Shown: piece after piece, positions 14,497 to 22,985 of the stretch
Layout of the letters: each line of letters opens with the position of its first letter
Position numbering within the stretch: the stretch's first letter is position 1
Source of the DNA: Deltaproteobacteria bacterium
GTDB lineage: Bacteria > Desulfobacterota > Desulfuromonadia > Geobacterales > Pseudopelobacteraceae
Length of the DNA: 63,660 nucleotides
Direction: 5' to 3'
Assembly (NCBI GenBank): GCA_021781535.1
Contig: JAJXWO010000020.1
Span: forward strand, 1-63,660
The notes under the pieces: generated by a model
Told to the model about the DNA's origin: nothing
Database searches by the model: none
The model's input: only the letters and a program-made list of their open reading frames with translations
Program-made: the position numbers and the translations under genes

Positions 14497-15949
14497 ACGT
14501 CCCTCACTGGCAGACAGCCTGATGGCCTCCTTGAACAAAGGAGTGCATGTAGATACCGCCGAAAAAATTGCCCGCGGTTTTACTCCTGTACCTGATGAAG
14601 CTGCCCTCCCTACCCCTACGGTTGAATCAATCGTTGTAGCAGTGCCAGATCCGATTGTTGAGCCTGTGATAATTAAGCAGACTCCTGTTGTCGTATCTGC
14701 TCCGCAGGTAGTCGAACCGTCTGTTGTATTATCCAAAGAGCCTGCACCCTCAGACGGTCTTAGTGTGTCACCATTAGACGGTGATACGGTTACACAGTCT
14801 GACCATGACACAGTGTCACCGTATATCAGTCAGACCGTAATACCGTCAGACACTAAGTCGGTCACACGGTCTAACACTCAGACTGTATCAGGGGTGCACC
14901 CTCAGACGGTCTCACAGTATCAGACGGTACCTCAGACGGTGTTAGGATATATACCTCTGGACGTCCTCAATCTGGCATTTAACCAGGCATGCATTTTGGA
15001 ATATCTGATTAACAACACGTCAGGGATCACCAACGCCCGGGCGATATCAGACACAACACATATCACTATCCCGTCCGTCCGTGAAGCCTTACAGAGGCTT
15101 GTAGCGAAGGGATTTATGCACAAACCTGTCACCATGAAGAACGCTGCTTTTCAAGGTTTTTCATACGTTTTGAATAAAGCTTTATGTGATCATTTCATTA
15201 ATGCCGGTGGTTTGAGCCAAGATAATTACCGACGCCATCAGACGGTACATGAGACGGTGTCAGGGTTTGAGGGTGCCACCGTCAGACACTCCGACGGTAA
15301 AACTGTACATAGTAGTAGTAATAGTCTTTTAGAATCTAAAAATCTAACTACTACTTCGTCCCCTGATACCGTGTCACCGTCTAAGGGCGAGGCCCTTACA
15401 CCATCAGACCCTCACATCACGACACCGTCTAAGGGCGATACCCTCACACCGTCTAATGGTTTTATTCTTACAGGTGGAGTTGGAGCATATTGGGAAGAAG
15501 AAGGGCTTGGAGAAGGACAGGCACAGAAATGGTGTAGCCAATTTGAGATTGATCCAGAGCAAATGAAAATGCAGCTGGATTGGGCAAGGTTTGATCTCGA
15601 AATAAACGGCAGGAGAGGGGAGGTCAAAAAAGATCCAGTCTCATGGTTCTTTGGCCATTTACGGACGACTGGCGGCTGTTTCCCACGACCAGTAAACTAC
15701 AAATCCCCGATTGAAATTCGAGCTGAGGCTTTGAAGGTCCAACAGGAAAAAGACCTTGAAGCAAAGGCATCACTGGAATCAGCTGATTTTGAAAACCGCT
15801 TTCAGGAGTTTTTGAAGAATCCGGATTCAAATCTGTACAATCAGTTACTGAGTCAGGTTACCTCCTTCGCTGCTGATCAGGCTAAAGATGGTGACCGGAT
15901 GGCTGTAGAGATTGAATTAAGGGATTTGTTCAAAGCAACGCAAAATTGA
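14489..15949 (+). CDS. Winged-helix protein carrying its own site array; ParB analogue or initiator
   Basis: A 486-residue protein. The N-terminus (MAKRPSLADSLMASLNKG) is a short basic peptide like those of ParA-stimulating partners. Residues about 150-215 form a winged-helix domain (LEYLINNTSGITNARAISD through VREALQRLVAKGFM). Both sides of it are Ser/Thr/Val-rich low complexity encoded by a dense array of GACGGT/ACCGTC sites. The C-terminal 160 residues are helical with a WFFGHLRTTG motif and resemble no family I can name with certainty. The 8-bp overlap with parA argues for the centromere-binding role. Iteron-like sites inside the gene also recall the lambda O arrangement, so an initiator is the alternative. 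Confidence 0.65.
   Translation: MAKRPSLADSLMASLNKGVHVDTAEKIARGFTPVPDEAALPTPTVESIVVAVPDPIVEPVIIKQTPVVVSAPQVVEPSVVLSKEPAPSDGLSVSPLDGDTVTQSDHDTVSPYISQTVIPSDTKSVTRSNTQTVSGVHPQTVSQYQTVPQTVLGYIPLDVLNLAFNQACILEYLINNTSGITNARAISDTTHITIPSVREALQRLVAKGFMHKPVTMKNAAFQGFSYVLNKALCDHFINAGGLSQDNYRRHQTVHETVSGFEGATVRHSDGKTVHSSSNSLLESKNLTTTSSPDTVSPSKGEALTPSDPHITTPSKGDTLTPSNGFILTGGVGAYWEEEGLGEGQAQKWCSQFEIDPEQMKMQLDWARFDLEINGRRGEVKKDPVSWFFGHLRTTGGCFPRPVNYKSPIEIRAEALKVQQEKDLEAKASLESADFENRFQEFLKNPDSNLYNQLLSQVTSFAADQAKDGDRMAVEIELRDLFKATQN
14716..15455. repeat. Array of 14 GACGGT/ACCGTC sites inside a gene
   Basis: Exact hexamers start at 14716, 14753, 14777, 14842, 14905, 14923, 14935, 15241, 15253, 15278, 15293, 15376, 15424 and 15448. 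Most extend to CAGACGGT or ACCGTCT(A/G). They lie on both strands and in different codon phases (TCA GAC GGT, CAG ACG GT, CCG TCT AAG), so the DNA word rather than the peptide is what is repeated. The array falls into two blocks flanking the winged-helix part. Confidence 0.85.
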
Positions 15950-16015
15950 CATAATTATTGACAATCAGAAACAAGCAATAACAGAAACTAACGAGCAATC
16001 AAAAAATGGGAAAAT

Positions 16016-17128
16016 ATGTTACCACCAGAACTACTTAATATAAATGAACTTTCGAATATAATAGCATCAACTTCTCCAGTAGATGACCACGCCACGTTGC
16101 TTGCAGCTCTCAATTCCCGCTATCCAACGACTCCGTTTAAAATATTACAGGAATACGACGGTCGCACTTGGGATGTTGGTGTTATAGATTCAACCGGCAA
16201 CCGCGTAACGGATAAACTCGGACAATGGATTGACCAGGAGATAGCAGCAGCTGGTGGAACCGCGCAGGAAGTCTGGCGCCGGCACAAAGAAGCAGGCCTT
16301 ATCCGTACGGAACGGGTAGGGAGCTGCCTCTATTTGGTTGCGCCTTACGGGCCTGATCCGGATCAGTTCTACCAGCTTGAGATCCTTGTTGGACCAGAAA
16401 TGACAACGCAGAAACTATTCGATCCAGACCCTTATTTCCCTGTTGAAGACAGACAAGACCTCCTCTCCGGGCCGCCACTTATATTCTCAGATAACGAGCG
16501 CCAGGAGTTGGCTCCGTCAGTTTACAAATTTGAGAGACTGACCAATATGCGGCGTTTCCTTCGGGATTTGGTTGACACATATAAAGCTAATCGCTTGGCA
16601 CAAATACCAGTATTAGAGAAAAAGTCTATTCGCGTACAGGAAATAGTTTTGGGACCGGATGGATGGCAGTCGAATAATGAAGTTCCATTTTTGGATCTTG
16701 CTCCAGGCTGGATCGATCGCACACCTCCAGCGTTGAGATTATTTCAAGATTGGGCTGAAAGTTCTGCAGGGCAGGGTGGGGAAAAAATTTGCAATCACTG
16801 GTGGATGCAAGTCGGGGAGTGGAAAGACAAAGGGCAAAAACAATATGCATTGACGCCGCAATGGGCCGAAGCAGACGGCGGTTTGAATCTGCCGGAGATT
16901 ATGCCTGATTGGGAAGCTTCACCATATGGTGTTATGGAATCTCTGTCACAGTTTGATAAACAGGCTGGCTATCCGTTTGCCTGGTATTTTTATATGCTCC
17001 ACGGAAACCGAGTGGGTCACTCTGCCGGTGGAGTAATTGCGAATGCAATAAAATCAGGACTACTGAATTTACCTAAATGTGATGAAGAGGTTCTGTTGAG
17101 ATGGAGAGATGACCAGTATGGGTTTTAG
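16016..17128 (+). CDS. Large unknown soluble protein
   Basis: A 370-residue protein without signal peptide or membrane segment. It has aromatic-rich stretches (HWWMQVGEWKDKG, YPFAWYFYMLHGNRVGHS) and many acidic residues. The start has GGGAAAAT just upstream. It follows the partition-like pair by 66 bp in the same direction and may share its transcript. The domain layout is not recognised; its size and conservation-like composition make it a real gene. Confidence 0.65.
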   Translation: MLPPELLNINELSNIIASTSPVDDHATLLAALNSRYPTTPFKILQEYDGRTWDVGVIDSTGNRVTDKLGQWIDQEIAAAGGTAQEVWRRHKEAGLIRTERVGSCLYLVAPYGPDPDQFYQLEILVGPEMTTQKLFDPDPYFPVEDRQDLLSGPPLIFSDNERQELAPSVYKFERLTNMRRFLRDLVDTYKANRLAQIPVLEKKSIRVQEIVLGPDGWQSNNEVPFLDLAPGWIDRTPPALRLFQDWAESSAGQGGEKICNHWWMQVGEWKDKGQKQYALTPQWAEADGGLNLPEIMPDWEASPYGVMESLSQFDKQAGYPFAWYFYMLHGNRVGHSAGGVIANAIKSGLLNLPKCDEEVLLRWRDDQYGF

Positions 17129-17160
17129 GTCAAATTTGAACTCAATATCAGGAGAGATGT

Positions 17161-17409
17161 ATGATACTTCACTTTCACAAACAGAATACTGTCGAGACGA
17201 TGTCTTCTCCTTTAACTGGCAAGGCCATTGAATATAGTGTTCGTGCTTTTTGTTCGAGATGTGGTTGTTTAATCTCTCATAAATCCGTGGAAGCTGTAAA
17301 GGCGACGCTGGATAAATGGTCTAAATGCAAGAAGTGTGGGTGTGTGGAAGCTACCGTTAGGTTTACATTGGAAGAAGAAGTGCTCGGAATACGCCAAAGT
17401 GGTCTATAA
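17161..17409 (+). CDS. Small zinc-ribbon protein
   Basis: An 82-residue protein with two CxxC knuckles (CSRCGC and CKKCGC) about 25 residues apart, a zinc ribbon. AGGAGA stands before the first ATG; a second ATG at MSSPLTG is possible. Such ribbons bind nucleic acid or stabilise small partner proteins. It lies between an unknown gene and a lipoprotein, all in the plus direction. Confidence 0.6.
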   Translation: MILHFHKQNTVETMSSPLTGKAIEYSVRAFCSRCGCLISHKSVEAVKATLDKWSKCKKCGCVEATVRFTLEEEVLGIRQSGL

Positions 17410-17470
17410 CTTCGGTAGACGAGGTATTGACTACGAAGCGAATTTCAACATCGTTCAATGGAGGTAGTCT

Positions 17471-18112
17471 GTGAAAAAAAAATTACCGGTGTTGATGATT
17501 AGTGGAATCTGTTGTTTAAACCTAATGGGTTGCGTAAGCGCTCCTTTAGATTTTACTCCCATAGTTGCGGATTCAATCACCACTACTGTTATGGATGCAA
17601 CTGAATCGCAAGAAAGCAAAGATCGAAAAGCGGCTTGGTTATCGGGACATTACGAGGCTACAAAAGAAACGACAGATGTCTTGCGGAAGTCGCTTGAGGG
17701 AAAGTCCGTTGCAGTCGGGGCGTTTGAGTCTTTTCAACCTGGGCTGAAGAACATAGCGTGCCGGTTGAATGGAGACGTCTACGCTCCTCGGAAGGTGCCA
17801 TTTTCAGACTTCATTCGAGACGGCCTGATAGAGAACCTAAAGACTGCCGGAGGATATAACGAAGGGAGCCAGATAATCCTGTCTGGAAAATTGAACAGTA
17901 TCGATTTTTCCTCACATTCAGGTTACTGGACTATTTCTATGACTATCTCGTCCTCTAACGGAAAATCGTTGACGGTTTCAGATAAATACGAATTCGAAAC
18001 CGGTTTTGGTGGAGTAAATGCCTGCAACGATGTAAGAACTGCCTTGATGCCAGCGGTACACGACCTGTTCGACAAGGTGTTTGGGCATCCGGAATTTGCA
18101 ACGCTTTTGTAA
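17471..18112 (+). CDS. Lipoprotein
   Basis: A 213-residue lipoprotein starting at GTG with GGAGGTAGTCT ahead of it. The lipobox LMGC ends at residue 21. A short helical stretch rich in Lys/Glu follows (ESKDRKAAWLSGHYEATKET) and then a mixed domain (VAVGAFESFQPG through FGGVNACNDV). It ends 5 bp from the converging ATPase gene. Possibly an entry-exclusion or surface protein; no family is certain. Confidence 0.65.
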   Translation: MKKKLPVLMISGICCLNLMGCVSAPLDFTPIVADSITTTVMDATESQESKDRKAAWLSGHYEATKETTDVLRKSLEGKSVAVGAFESFQPGLKNIACRLNGDVYAPRKVPFSDFIRDGLIENLKTAGGYNEGSQIILSGKLNSIDFSSHSGYWTISMTISSSNGKSLTVSDKYEFETGFGGVNACNDVRTALMPAVHDLFDKVFGHPEFATLL

Positions 18113-18117
18113 ATGGG

Positions 18118-19275
18118 TCACTGATACTGGTTTGTAATCCACTGTCCAAAAATCGGGTCAACAATTGACCACACGCCTTTACTGTCCTCTTCAATGTGAT
18201 CCAGACCCGAGAGATGCTTCAGCGCCAGCGTGATCGCCGATGTGGAACCAAGGACGTGTTTGCGTATGTACGCTTTCGCCATGAGCTTGTCTGTCGGTTC
18301 CTTAGCGATCGCACGCAGAACAAGCCGTTGCTGGGGTGGCAGTGGCTGGATCAAGGACTCAAAATACGGCTTCGCATCTGCGAAGACATCGCTGATGCCT
18401 TCTTGGACATCCCTCTCTGTCACCTCCACGCCTGCCATAATCTCAATGCCTGGCTGCTCGAAAACAAAATGGCCGAGCTTTTGCGTGTAGTAAGGATGAC
18501 ACTTTGCAAAATCAGCCATCATTTCCGCTATCTTCACCGAACAGATCTTCCCACCTTCACTGAACAGGGACTGGATGAACGGGACTAGCTCCTCCTTTGG
18601 GAGCGGGACCAGGTGCATGTTCCTGGCGCTGCGGAAAAAAGGCCGCTGTTCATCATTAAACATTGCGGAAAGAATCCGGCGCTGGCTGCCGATGAAAAAG
18701 TGGGAACCCTTATAGCGTTGAATGTAGGTACGCATACACGACTCAATCGCCTTGGCATCGGACAAAGTCACTATGTCTTGGAATTCATCGAAGGCGATGT
18801 TGAGTTTTACCCCGCCACTGTTGACGAATTCTTCAATCTCCTTCATAACCGACTCAAGAAGCTCGAAACCAGACTTACCGGCGACGGCTTCCACGGTTAT
18901 TTCCATCTTAATTTCCGTCTCAGAGGCGGTCGGGCGCAACACCGGGCGGTACGAAGTGATGAAACGCACCGCTTTTTTCCAGAGTGATTCATCCTTGCGC
19001 GTGACTTTGTAGATGTCGGTTGCCAGTTTGCTCGCCACGTCCGCGGCAGAGGCCACCCCGCACAGATCAGCAAACACGGTGACATAACCTTTCTCAGCCA
19101 GATCCTGTTGAGCACGCTTCACGAGTGAAGTTTTGCCGTACCGCCTCGGGGCATACAGCACCACGTCGTTCCCTGACTCGGCCGCATGGATCAAGGTTGT
19201 TTTTTCTTTCACTCGGTTACAAAACGGCGCTTCCACCGAAAGCGTTTTGAAATTGAACGGGTTGCTGTTGCTCAT
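18118..19275 (-). CDS. Archaeal-type AAA ATPase (ATPase_2)
   Basis: A 385-residue ATPase of the family often annotated as archaeal ATPase or DUF234-linked. Walker A is APRRYGKTSLV around residue 42; Walker B is IAFDEFQD; a sensor region reads FIGSQRR. The C-terminus is a winged helix (AYIRKHVLGSTSAITLALKHL). I chose ATG 19275 because GAGGAGG precedes it. Its cell role is unknown; such genes are common accessory genes. Three ACTATAAAAAC repeats lie in its promoter region. Confidence 0.75.
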   Translation of the reverse strand: MSNSNPFNFKTLSVEAPFCNRVKEKTTLIHAAESGNDVVLYAPRRYGKTSLVKRAQQDLAEKGYVTVFADLCGVASAADVASKLATDIYKVTRKDESLWKKAVRFITSYRPVLRPTASETEIKMEITVEAVAGKSGFELLESVMKEIEEFVNSGGVKLNIAFDEFQDIVTLSDAKAIESCMRTYIQRYKGSHFFIGSQRRILSAMFNDEQRPFFRSARNMHLVPLPKEELVPFIQSLFSEGGKICSVKIAEMMADFAKCHPYYTQKLGHFVFEQPGIEIMAGVEVTERDVQEGISDVFADAKPYFESLIQPLPPQQRLVLRAIAKEPTDKLMAKAYIRKHVLGSTSAITLALKHLSGLDHIEEDSKGVWSIVDPIFGQWITNQYQ

Positions 19276-19305
19276 ATTTTCCTCCTCGATACCTTTTATA
19301 ATTCT

Positions 19306-19371
19306 TATACTATAAAAACTATCATACAACAATATATATTTTTATACTATAAAAACGATACTATAAAAACG
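19306..19371. promoter_or_regulatory. Triple TATACTATAAAAAC repeat
   Basis: Copies at 19306..19320, 19343..19357 and 19357..19371 differ at one or two bases. They lie 31-96 bp ahead of the ATPase_2 start, where the promoter should be. They look like operator repeats, possibly for autoregulation through the protein's winged helix. Confidence 0.55.
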
Positions 19372-19468
19372 AAGTGCAGGGCAGTGAACAATAACTTTAC
19401 AACAGGCAGAATCCCCTTCCAAACTCTTTGTTTTTTTCGGGTATCCATAAGATGTGATTGATGGAGGG

Positions 19469-20809
19469 TTAAAGCAGACCTTCCTCGATCATCCTCACCA
19501 GTGTTGATATGTCAGCTCCGTAGTTAATCTCGCGCTCACTGGAATTTGTTGATGGCCCCATTCTCGACATGCCTGAGAAGTAACTGAATGCCTCCATTTC
19601 TTGGGCTCTCTGGACCGGTCGCTGGAACTTCGGTTTCTTGATTTTGCACACGCCTTCCGTAAAGAGAATCTTCGCCCTCAGCGCTTCAAAGCTGTAACCC
19701 CTGCCCAGTCTATTCATAACCCGAATCAGGTTGTTCAGTGACTCGGTGTAGGCGTTCGTTACCGGATGATCGAAGTAGGCCATAATCTCTGGCATCCAGT
19801 TGTTTACCGCCCTGATGAGGGGATAGAAAGCATCCTTGATATCAGGGTGAAGCCCAGCTTCCCACCTCCGGAACATCCCTATCGCTTCCTGTGTTTCCAA
19901 AGCATCGTAGATGGCAAAGAAATCCTCCTTGGCCCGGTAAGCTGCCCCCAGGGCCGGGTAGTTCTTTGTCCAGGACTCCAAGGTGATCAGGTCGAGTCCC
20001 TGAAGGTTTGCTTCACGCTTCAGGAGAATGAACCGGTCATGCATTAAGCCTCGGCGCTGTTTGTCGGTAAGGCTCCCGCGAATTTCCTTCCGGACAACCT
20101 CCAGGCATTCATTCGCCAACCTCACGACGTGGAACTTATCGACTACAATCCGGGCCTGGGGCATGACTTCCCGCACAGCATCCTTGTATGGCTCCCACAT
20201 ATCGATGGCGACACACTTCACCAGTTCCCGGCCCTTGAGCCGAAACAGGTAATCGGCCACGGTCTTCTTGTTCCGGTCGCGCAGGACGTTGACGATGGTG
20301 TTATTCTCGATGTTGGAGACGACGCAGCGAGGTTTCTTGATGATGTGGATCTCGTCGATCCCCATCCATTGGGGTGTCTCGAAGCGGACGGTTCGCTCAA
20401 GCTCATTGATATAATCGTTGAAGACGTTCTTAACAGTCATCTCGCTAATGCCGATCTCCTCGGCGAGATGGGAGAAGGGCCGCTTGACTGACTGTTTGCC
20501 AAGCCATGTAACCAGGCGCGAGGTCATCATCCGTTTGCCGTCTACGTCAGGTAAGCGCTCGTAGAAAGTCTTGTTGCAGGACCGGCATTGGTAGCGTCTG
20601 GTATCGACGTAGATGCCGATCCGCTTGCCGTGAATCGGCAGGTCACGCACCAGCTGCTCGTTACGGCCGAAGCCAACCAGGTTGTCACTGTAGCAATGCG
20701 GACATTTCTGTGGAGTGGTTTTTGTTTCGGCGTTGATGTGGTAGTCGTGTTCCGTCTCTTCGATGTTGGTTACGGTGTAGGCGGGGAGGTTGAGGATGTT
20801 GGCAGGCAT
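19469..20809 (-). CDS. ISL3-family transposase
   Basis: A full-length 446-residue transposase. It has an N-terminal zinc finger (CPHC...CRSC at residues 35-80), a helix-turn-helix (ISEMTVKNVFNDYI), and the DDE residues in WMGIDEIHI, ARIVVDKFH and AYTESLNNLI, all as in ISL3. I could not find matching inverted repeats close to both ends, so it may be a degraded or unbounded copy. GGGTATCC, a plausible outer end, occurs at 19439 and again in the same orientation at 22384, but not inverted at the other side. Confidence 0.85.
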   Translation of the reverse strand: MPANILNLPAYTVTNIEETEHDYHINAETKTTPQKCPHCYSDNLVGFGRNEQLVRDLPIHGKRIGIYVDTRRYQCRSCNKTFYERLPDVDGKRMMTSRLVTWLGKQSVKRPFSHLAEEIGISEMTVKNVFNDYINELERTVRFETPQWMGIDEIHIIKKPRCVVSNIENNTIVNVLRDRNKKTVADYLFRLKGRELVKCVAIDMWEPYKDAVREVMPQARIVVDKFHVVRLANECLEVVRKEIRGSLTDKQRRGLMHDRFILLKREANLQGLDLITLESWTKNYPALGAAYRAKEDFFAIYDALETQEAIGMFRRWEAGLHPDIKDAFYPLIRAVNNWMPEIMAYFDHPVTNAYTESLNNLIRVMNRLGRGYSFEALRAKILFTEGVCKIKKPKFQRPVQRAQEMEAFSYFSGMSRMGPSTNSSEREINYGADISTLVRMIEEGLL

Positions 20810-20851
20810 ATAGAGATTCCAGTTTAGATTAAGCAGTTGAAATAGCTTGCT

Positions 20852-20916
20852 TGAGCCGTTTGAGCCCTTTATGAGCCCATTGATTCGTCTGAGCCGTTTG
20901 AGCCCTTTGTGAGTCC
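20852..20916. repeat. Tandem 27-bp repeat at a gene end
   Basis: TGAGCCGTTTGAGCCCTTT followed by (A/G)TGAG(C/T)CC occurs at 20852..20878 and 20890..20916 with two mismatches. It forms the last codons of the DUF4062 gene and its downstream flank, next to the transposase start. It looks like a slippage or insertion scar. Confidence 0.7.
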
Positions 20917-22359
20917 TTTGAGAAGCAGGATATAATGTGTGCCTTTCCCGGTAGTGCCGACTTTTTTGAAAATCCCTTTTTTAATCAGATCGTCCAAGTC
21001 GCGGGAGGCTGTGGGTTTTGATACCGAGAATTTCTCTTGGTATTCTGAGTTTGTCATCGATGTTCCAGATTTAAGCAGCATTACAGCTTTCGTTTGGCGT
21101 TCACTCAGTTCAAATCCAGCCAGCACTTGCGGCGTTAGCCAATCCCGCCAGATCGTAGTGACAAACGAACCGCTTCGCTGTTCAAACTGGGGCTCGGTGA
21201 TACCCGCTTCTTGGCAAAGCTCGATCATGGTCTGAGTACCAGACCCTATTCGTTCGATGTACCTGGCCAGATAGAGAGGTTCGGCAATGAGGGGGTTGTA
21301 GGGGACGGAGGGGTGATCGTTCCGAAGGCCCTCAAGCGTCAGGTTGCCCGGCAGTATCCCCGGATTCCAGATCTCCAGGCGATCAGAGAAAAGACGGACT
21401 TCCACAGAAGCGTTGCTATGGTAGTCTCTGTGGGCGATTGCATTGACAATGGCCTCACCTACGGCATCTGGGGGGAGTTCGTAGGTAGCGGGTGCAACGT
21501 TGCTCTCGGACCGAACGCCGATTGAGCGATTGATTTTACTCAGCACGAAGTCCCTTGCTTGGTCTGCCTGCTGGAAAAGATCCCCTTCGTAAACCTGCAT
21601 GGATGCAAATGGCCGGCGGAAGGCAGTTCCGTGACAATGGACACACTTCGTTACTGCGGTCTGGTGAAACTTTTGGGGATTGGAGCCAAACAGCAACAAC
21701 GCCGCATTGGTGGGGCGCCCATCGTCAAGAAGGTGAAGATGAGTGAGCAATGCTGTCGAACTGGTGTTTGGCTTGAGAGGGAAGTTCCGCTCACGTCGAG
21801 CCACGTCGAGGAACCACTCTACTCGTTTGCGAGAGATATCCTTTTGTGTAGCCTGGCCACAGGTTGATGTGTCAAAAGGCGGTACCTGCAGCGCTCCCAA
21901 TCTGTCCAGGTGTTCAACAATACTGGAATAGACCTCAGAAGTCAGGGCGCTTACATCCTCTACTCTCCGCCGTGTCAGTTCTCCACCGATTCTGCTTACC
22001 AATTGCTGCATTTTGGGGTTTCGGCGCTTGTCATCGGAGCCCCAGACATAGACGAGTCTGGTTTTTCTGTGGTGGCCGGCGTGGTCGTATTCGTGTTCTG
22101 TGGGAGAAATGCCGTTCGCATCTTCAAACCCATATTCATAACCAAAGATGCCCAAATAGATGTTACATCGTTCGACCTCGTCGAGATAAACCTCATCAGC
22201 GCGTCGGTCACACGCCGGGATTTCCTCGAACAGGAAAACTTCCGAAATGAACCGGCGCAATACGGCATCACCAAGCAGGAACGCTTTGAGATCCTTGCGT
22301 ACTTGCGCGAATTCTTTCTGGACGCTGCTGATAAATATTTTGAGTCGAATCGCTGGCAT
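20869..22359 (-). CDS. DUF4062 plus HATPase_c_4-type regulator or defence protein
   Basis: A 496-residue two-part protein. Residues about 5-120 form a DUF4062 domain (KIFISSVQKEFAQVRKDLK, VYLDEVERCNIYLGIFGYEYG), a TIR-like fold seen in antiviral and stress proteins. Residues about 190-420 match the AlbA_2/HATPase_c_4 type with EAIVNAIAHRDY and SDRLEIWNPGILPG. A winged helix closes it. Such architectures occur in defence-linked and stress regulators. It sits beside an ISL3 transposase and its last codons carry a tandem repeat, so the true C-terminus may have been altered. Confidence 0.75.
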   Translation of the reverse strand: MPAIRLKIFISSVQKEFAQVRKDLKAFLLGDAVLRRFISEVFLFEEIPACDRRADEVYLDEVERCNIYLGIFGYEYGFEDANGISPTEHEYDHAGHHRKTRLVYVWGSDDKRRNPKMQQLVSRIGGELTRRRVEDVSALTSEVYSSIVEHLDRLGALQVPPFDTSTCGQATQKDISRKRVEWFLDVARRERNFPLKPNTSSTALLTHLHLLDDGRPTNAALLLFGSNPQKFHQTAVTKCVHCHGTAFRRPFASMQVYEGDLFQQADQARDFVLSKINRSIGVRSESNVAPATYELPPDAVGEAIVNAIAHRDYHSNASVEVRLFSDRLEIWNPGILPGNLTLEGLRNDHPSVPYNPLIAEPLYLARYIERIGSGTQTMIELCQEAGITEPQFEQRSGSFVTTIWRDWLTPQVLAGFELSERQTKAVMLLKSGTSMTNSEYQEKFSVSKPTASRDLDDLIKKGIFKKVGTTGKGTHYILLLKGLTKGSNGSDESMGS

Positions 22360-22443
22360 GTGGCTCCATTATCAACATTGTTCGGGTATCCGCATTACGT
22401 GATTGATAACTGAGTAGTGATAGACTGTGAATAACTCACAATT

Positions 22444-22626
22444 CTATTTCGAAAAATCGAACTTCCCCGTCGCAACTTCTGGTATATGCTCGTATGGCGG
22501 CAACCCGATTTCCTTCCTTATTCGATTTATTTCGGCCAGATATTCTGATCCTGTATAAATTTTGCTGATATATAATTTTTGGGCTATTTCTGCAGCCTTC
22601 GTTGCTTCTTGAGATTTTTCAACCAT
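22444..22626 (-). CDS. Small charged protein
   Basis: A 60-residue protein from ATG 22626, which has GGAGGAAG eight bases upstream. It is helical and charged (KLYISKIYTGSEYLAEINRIRKEIG) with a short acidic tail. There is no signal peptide. It lies upstream of the DUF4062 gene in the same direction and downstream of the dinB promoter region. Function unknown. Confidence 0.55.
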   Translation of the reverse strand: MVEKSQEATKAAEIAQKLYISKIYTGSEYLAEINRIRKEIGLPPYEHIPEVATGKFDFSK

Positions 22627-22985
22627 AAAAAACTTCCTCCTTTTTTCAGAGTTGGCCCGCAAAAATTAAAGGCTTCATTGTTTGCCTACTTATGCCGGTT
22701 TTGTGAGTAACGTCAATTGGTTCTCTGTCTGCTGATATCAATCACTAAATATGGTTTTACTATGCCATTACATGACGCCGTTGTCAATCATATAATATGT
22801 TTTTGATATAGTATGTAACCTGTCCGGCAATTCCCCAAATCAATCACGAAATATGGATACCCTTTTTTTCTTTTAAATCGTCAAGCCACTTGCAACTAAA
22901 ATAGGCAAACTGTCCTCCTTGGCCTAAAAATAACATTCTGCTATACTCTATCCACAGATGTATCAAGCTAGAATGTGGATAACTA
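22627..22985. other. dinB upstream region
   Basis: About 360 bp of AT-rich non-coding DNA. TCAATCAC(T/G)AAATATGG is repeated at 22738..22754 and 22840..22856 with one mismatch, 102 bp apart. Two DnaA-box-like sequences sit at its right end. No gene is supported. Confidence 0.6.
22949..22982. promoter_or_regulatory. Inverted DnaA-box-like pair before dinB
   Basis: TATCCACA at 22949..22956 is complementary to TGTGGATA at 22974..22981; the second reads TTATCCACA on the minus strand, the consensus DnaA box. They frame the presumed dinB promoter and end 4 bp before its start. They could control dinB or load DnaA. Confidence 0.5.

Noticed and set aside
14716..15455. CRISPR array
   Set aside because: The repeated word is only 6-8 bases, is on both strands, has irregular spacing and lies in a coding gene; no Cas genes are present.
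22949..22982. LexA-type SOS box before dinB
   Set aside because: CTGCTATACTCTATCCACAG is only loosely similar; the DnaA-box pair explains the bases better. Geobacter-type LexA boxes were not seen.
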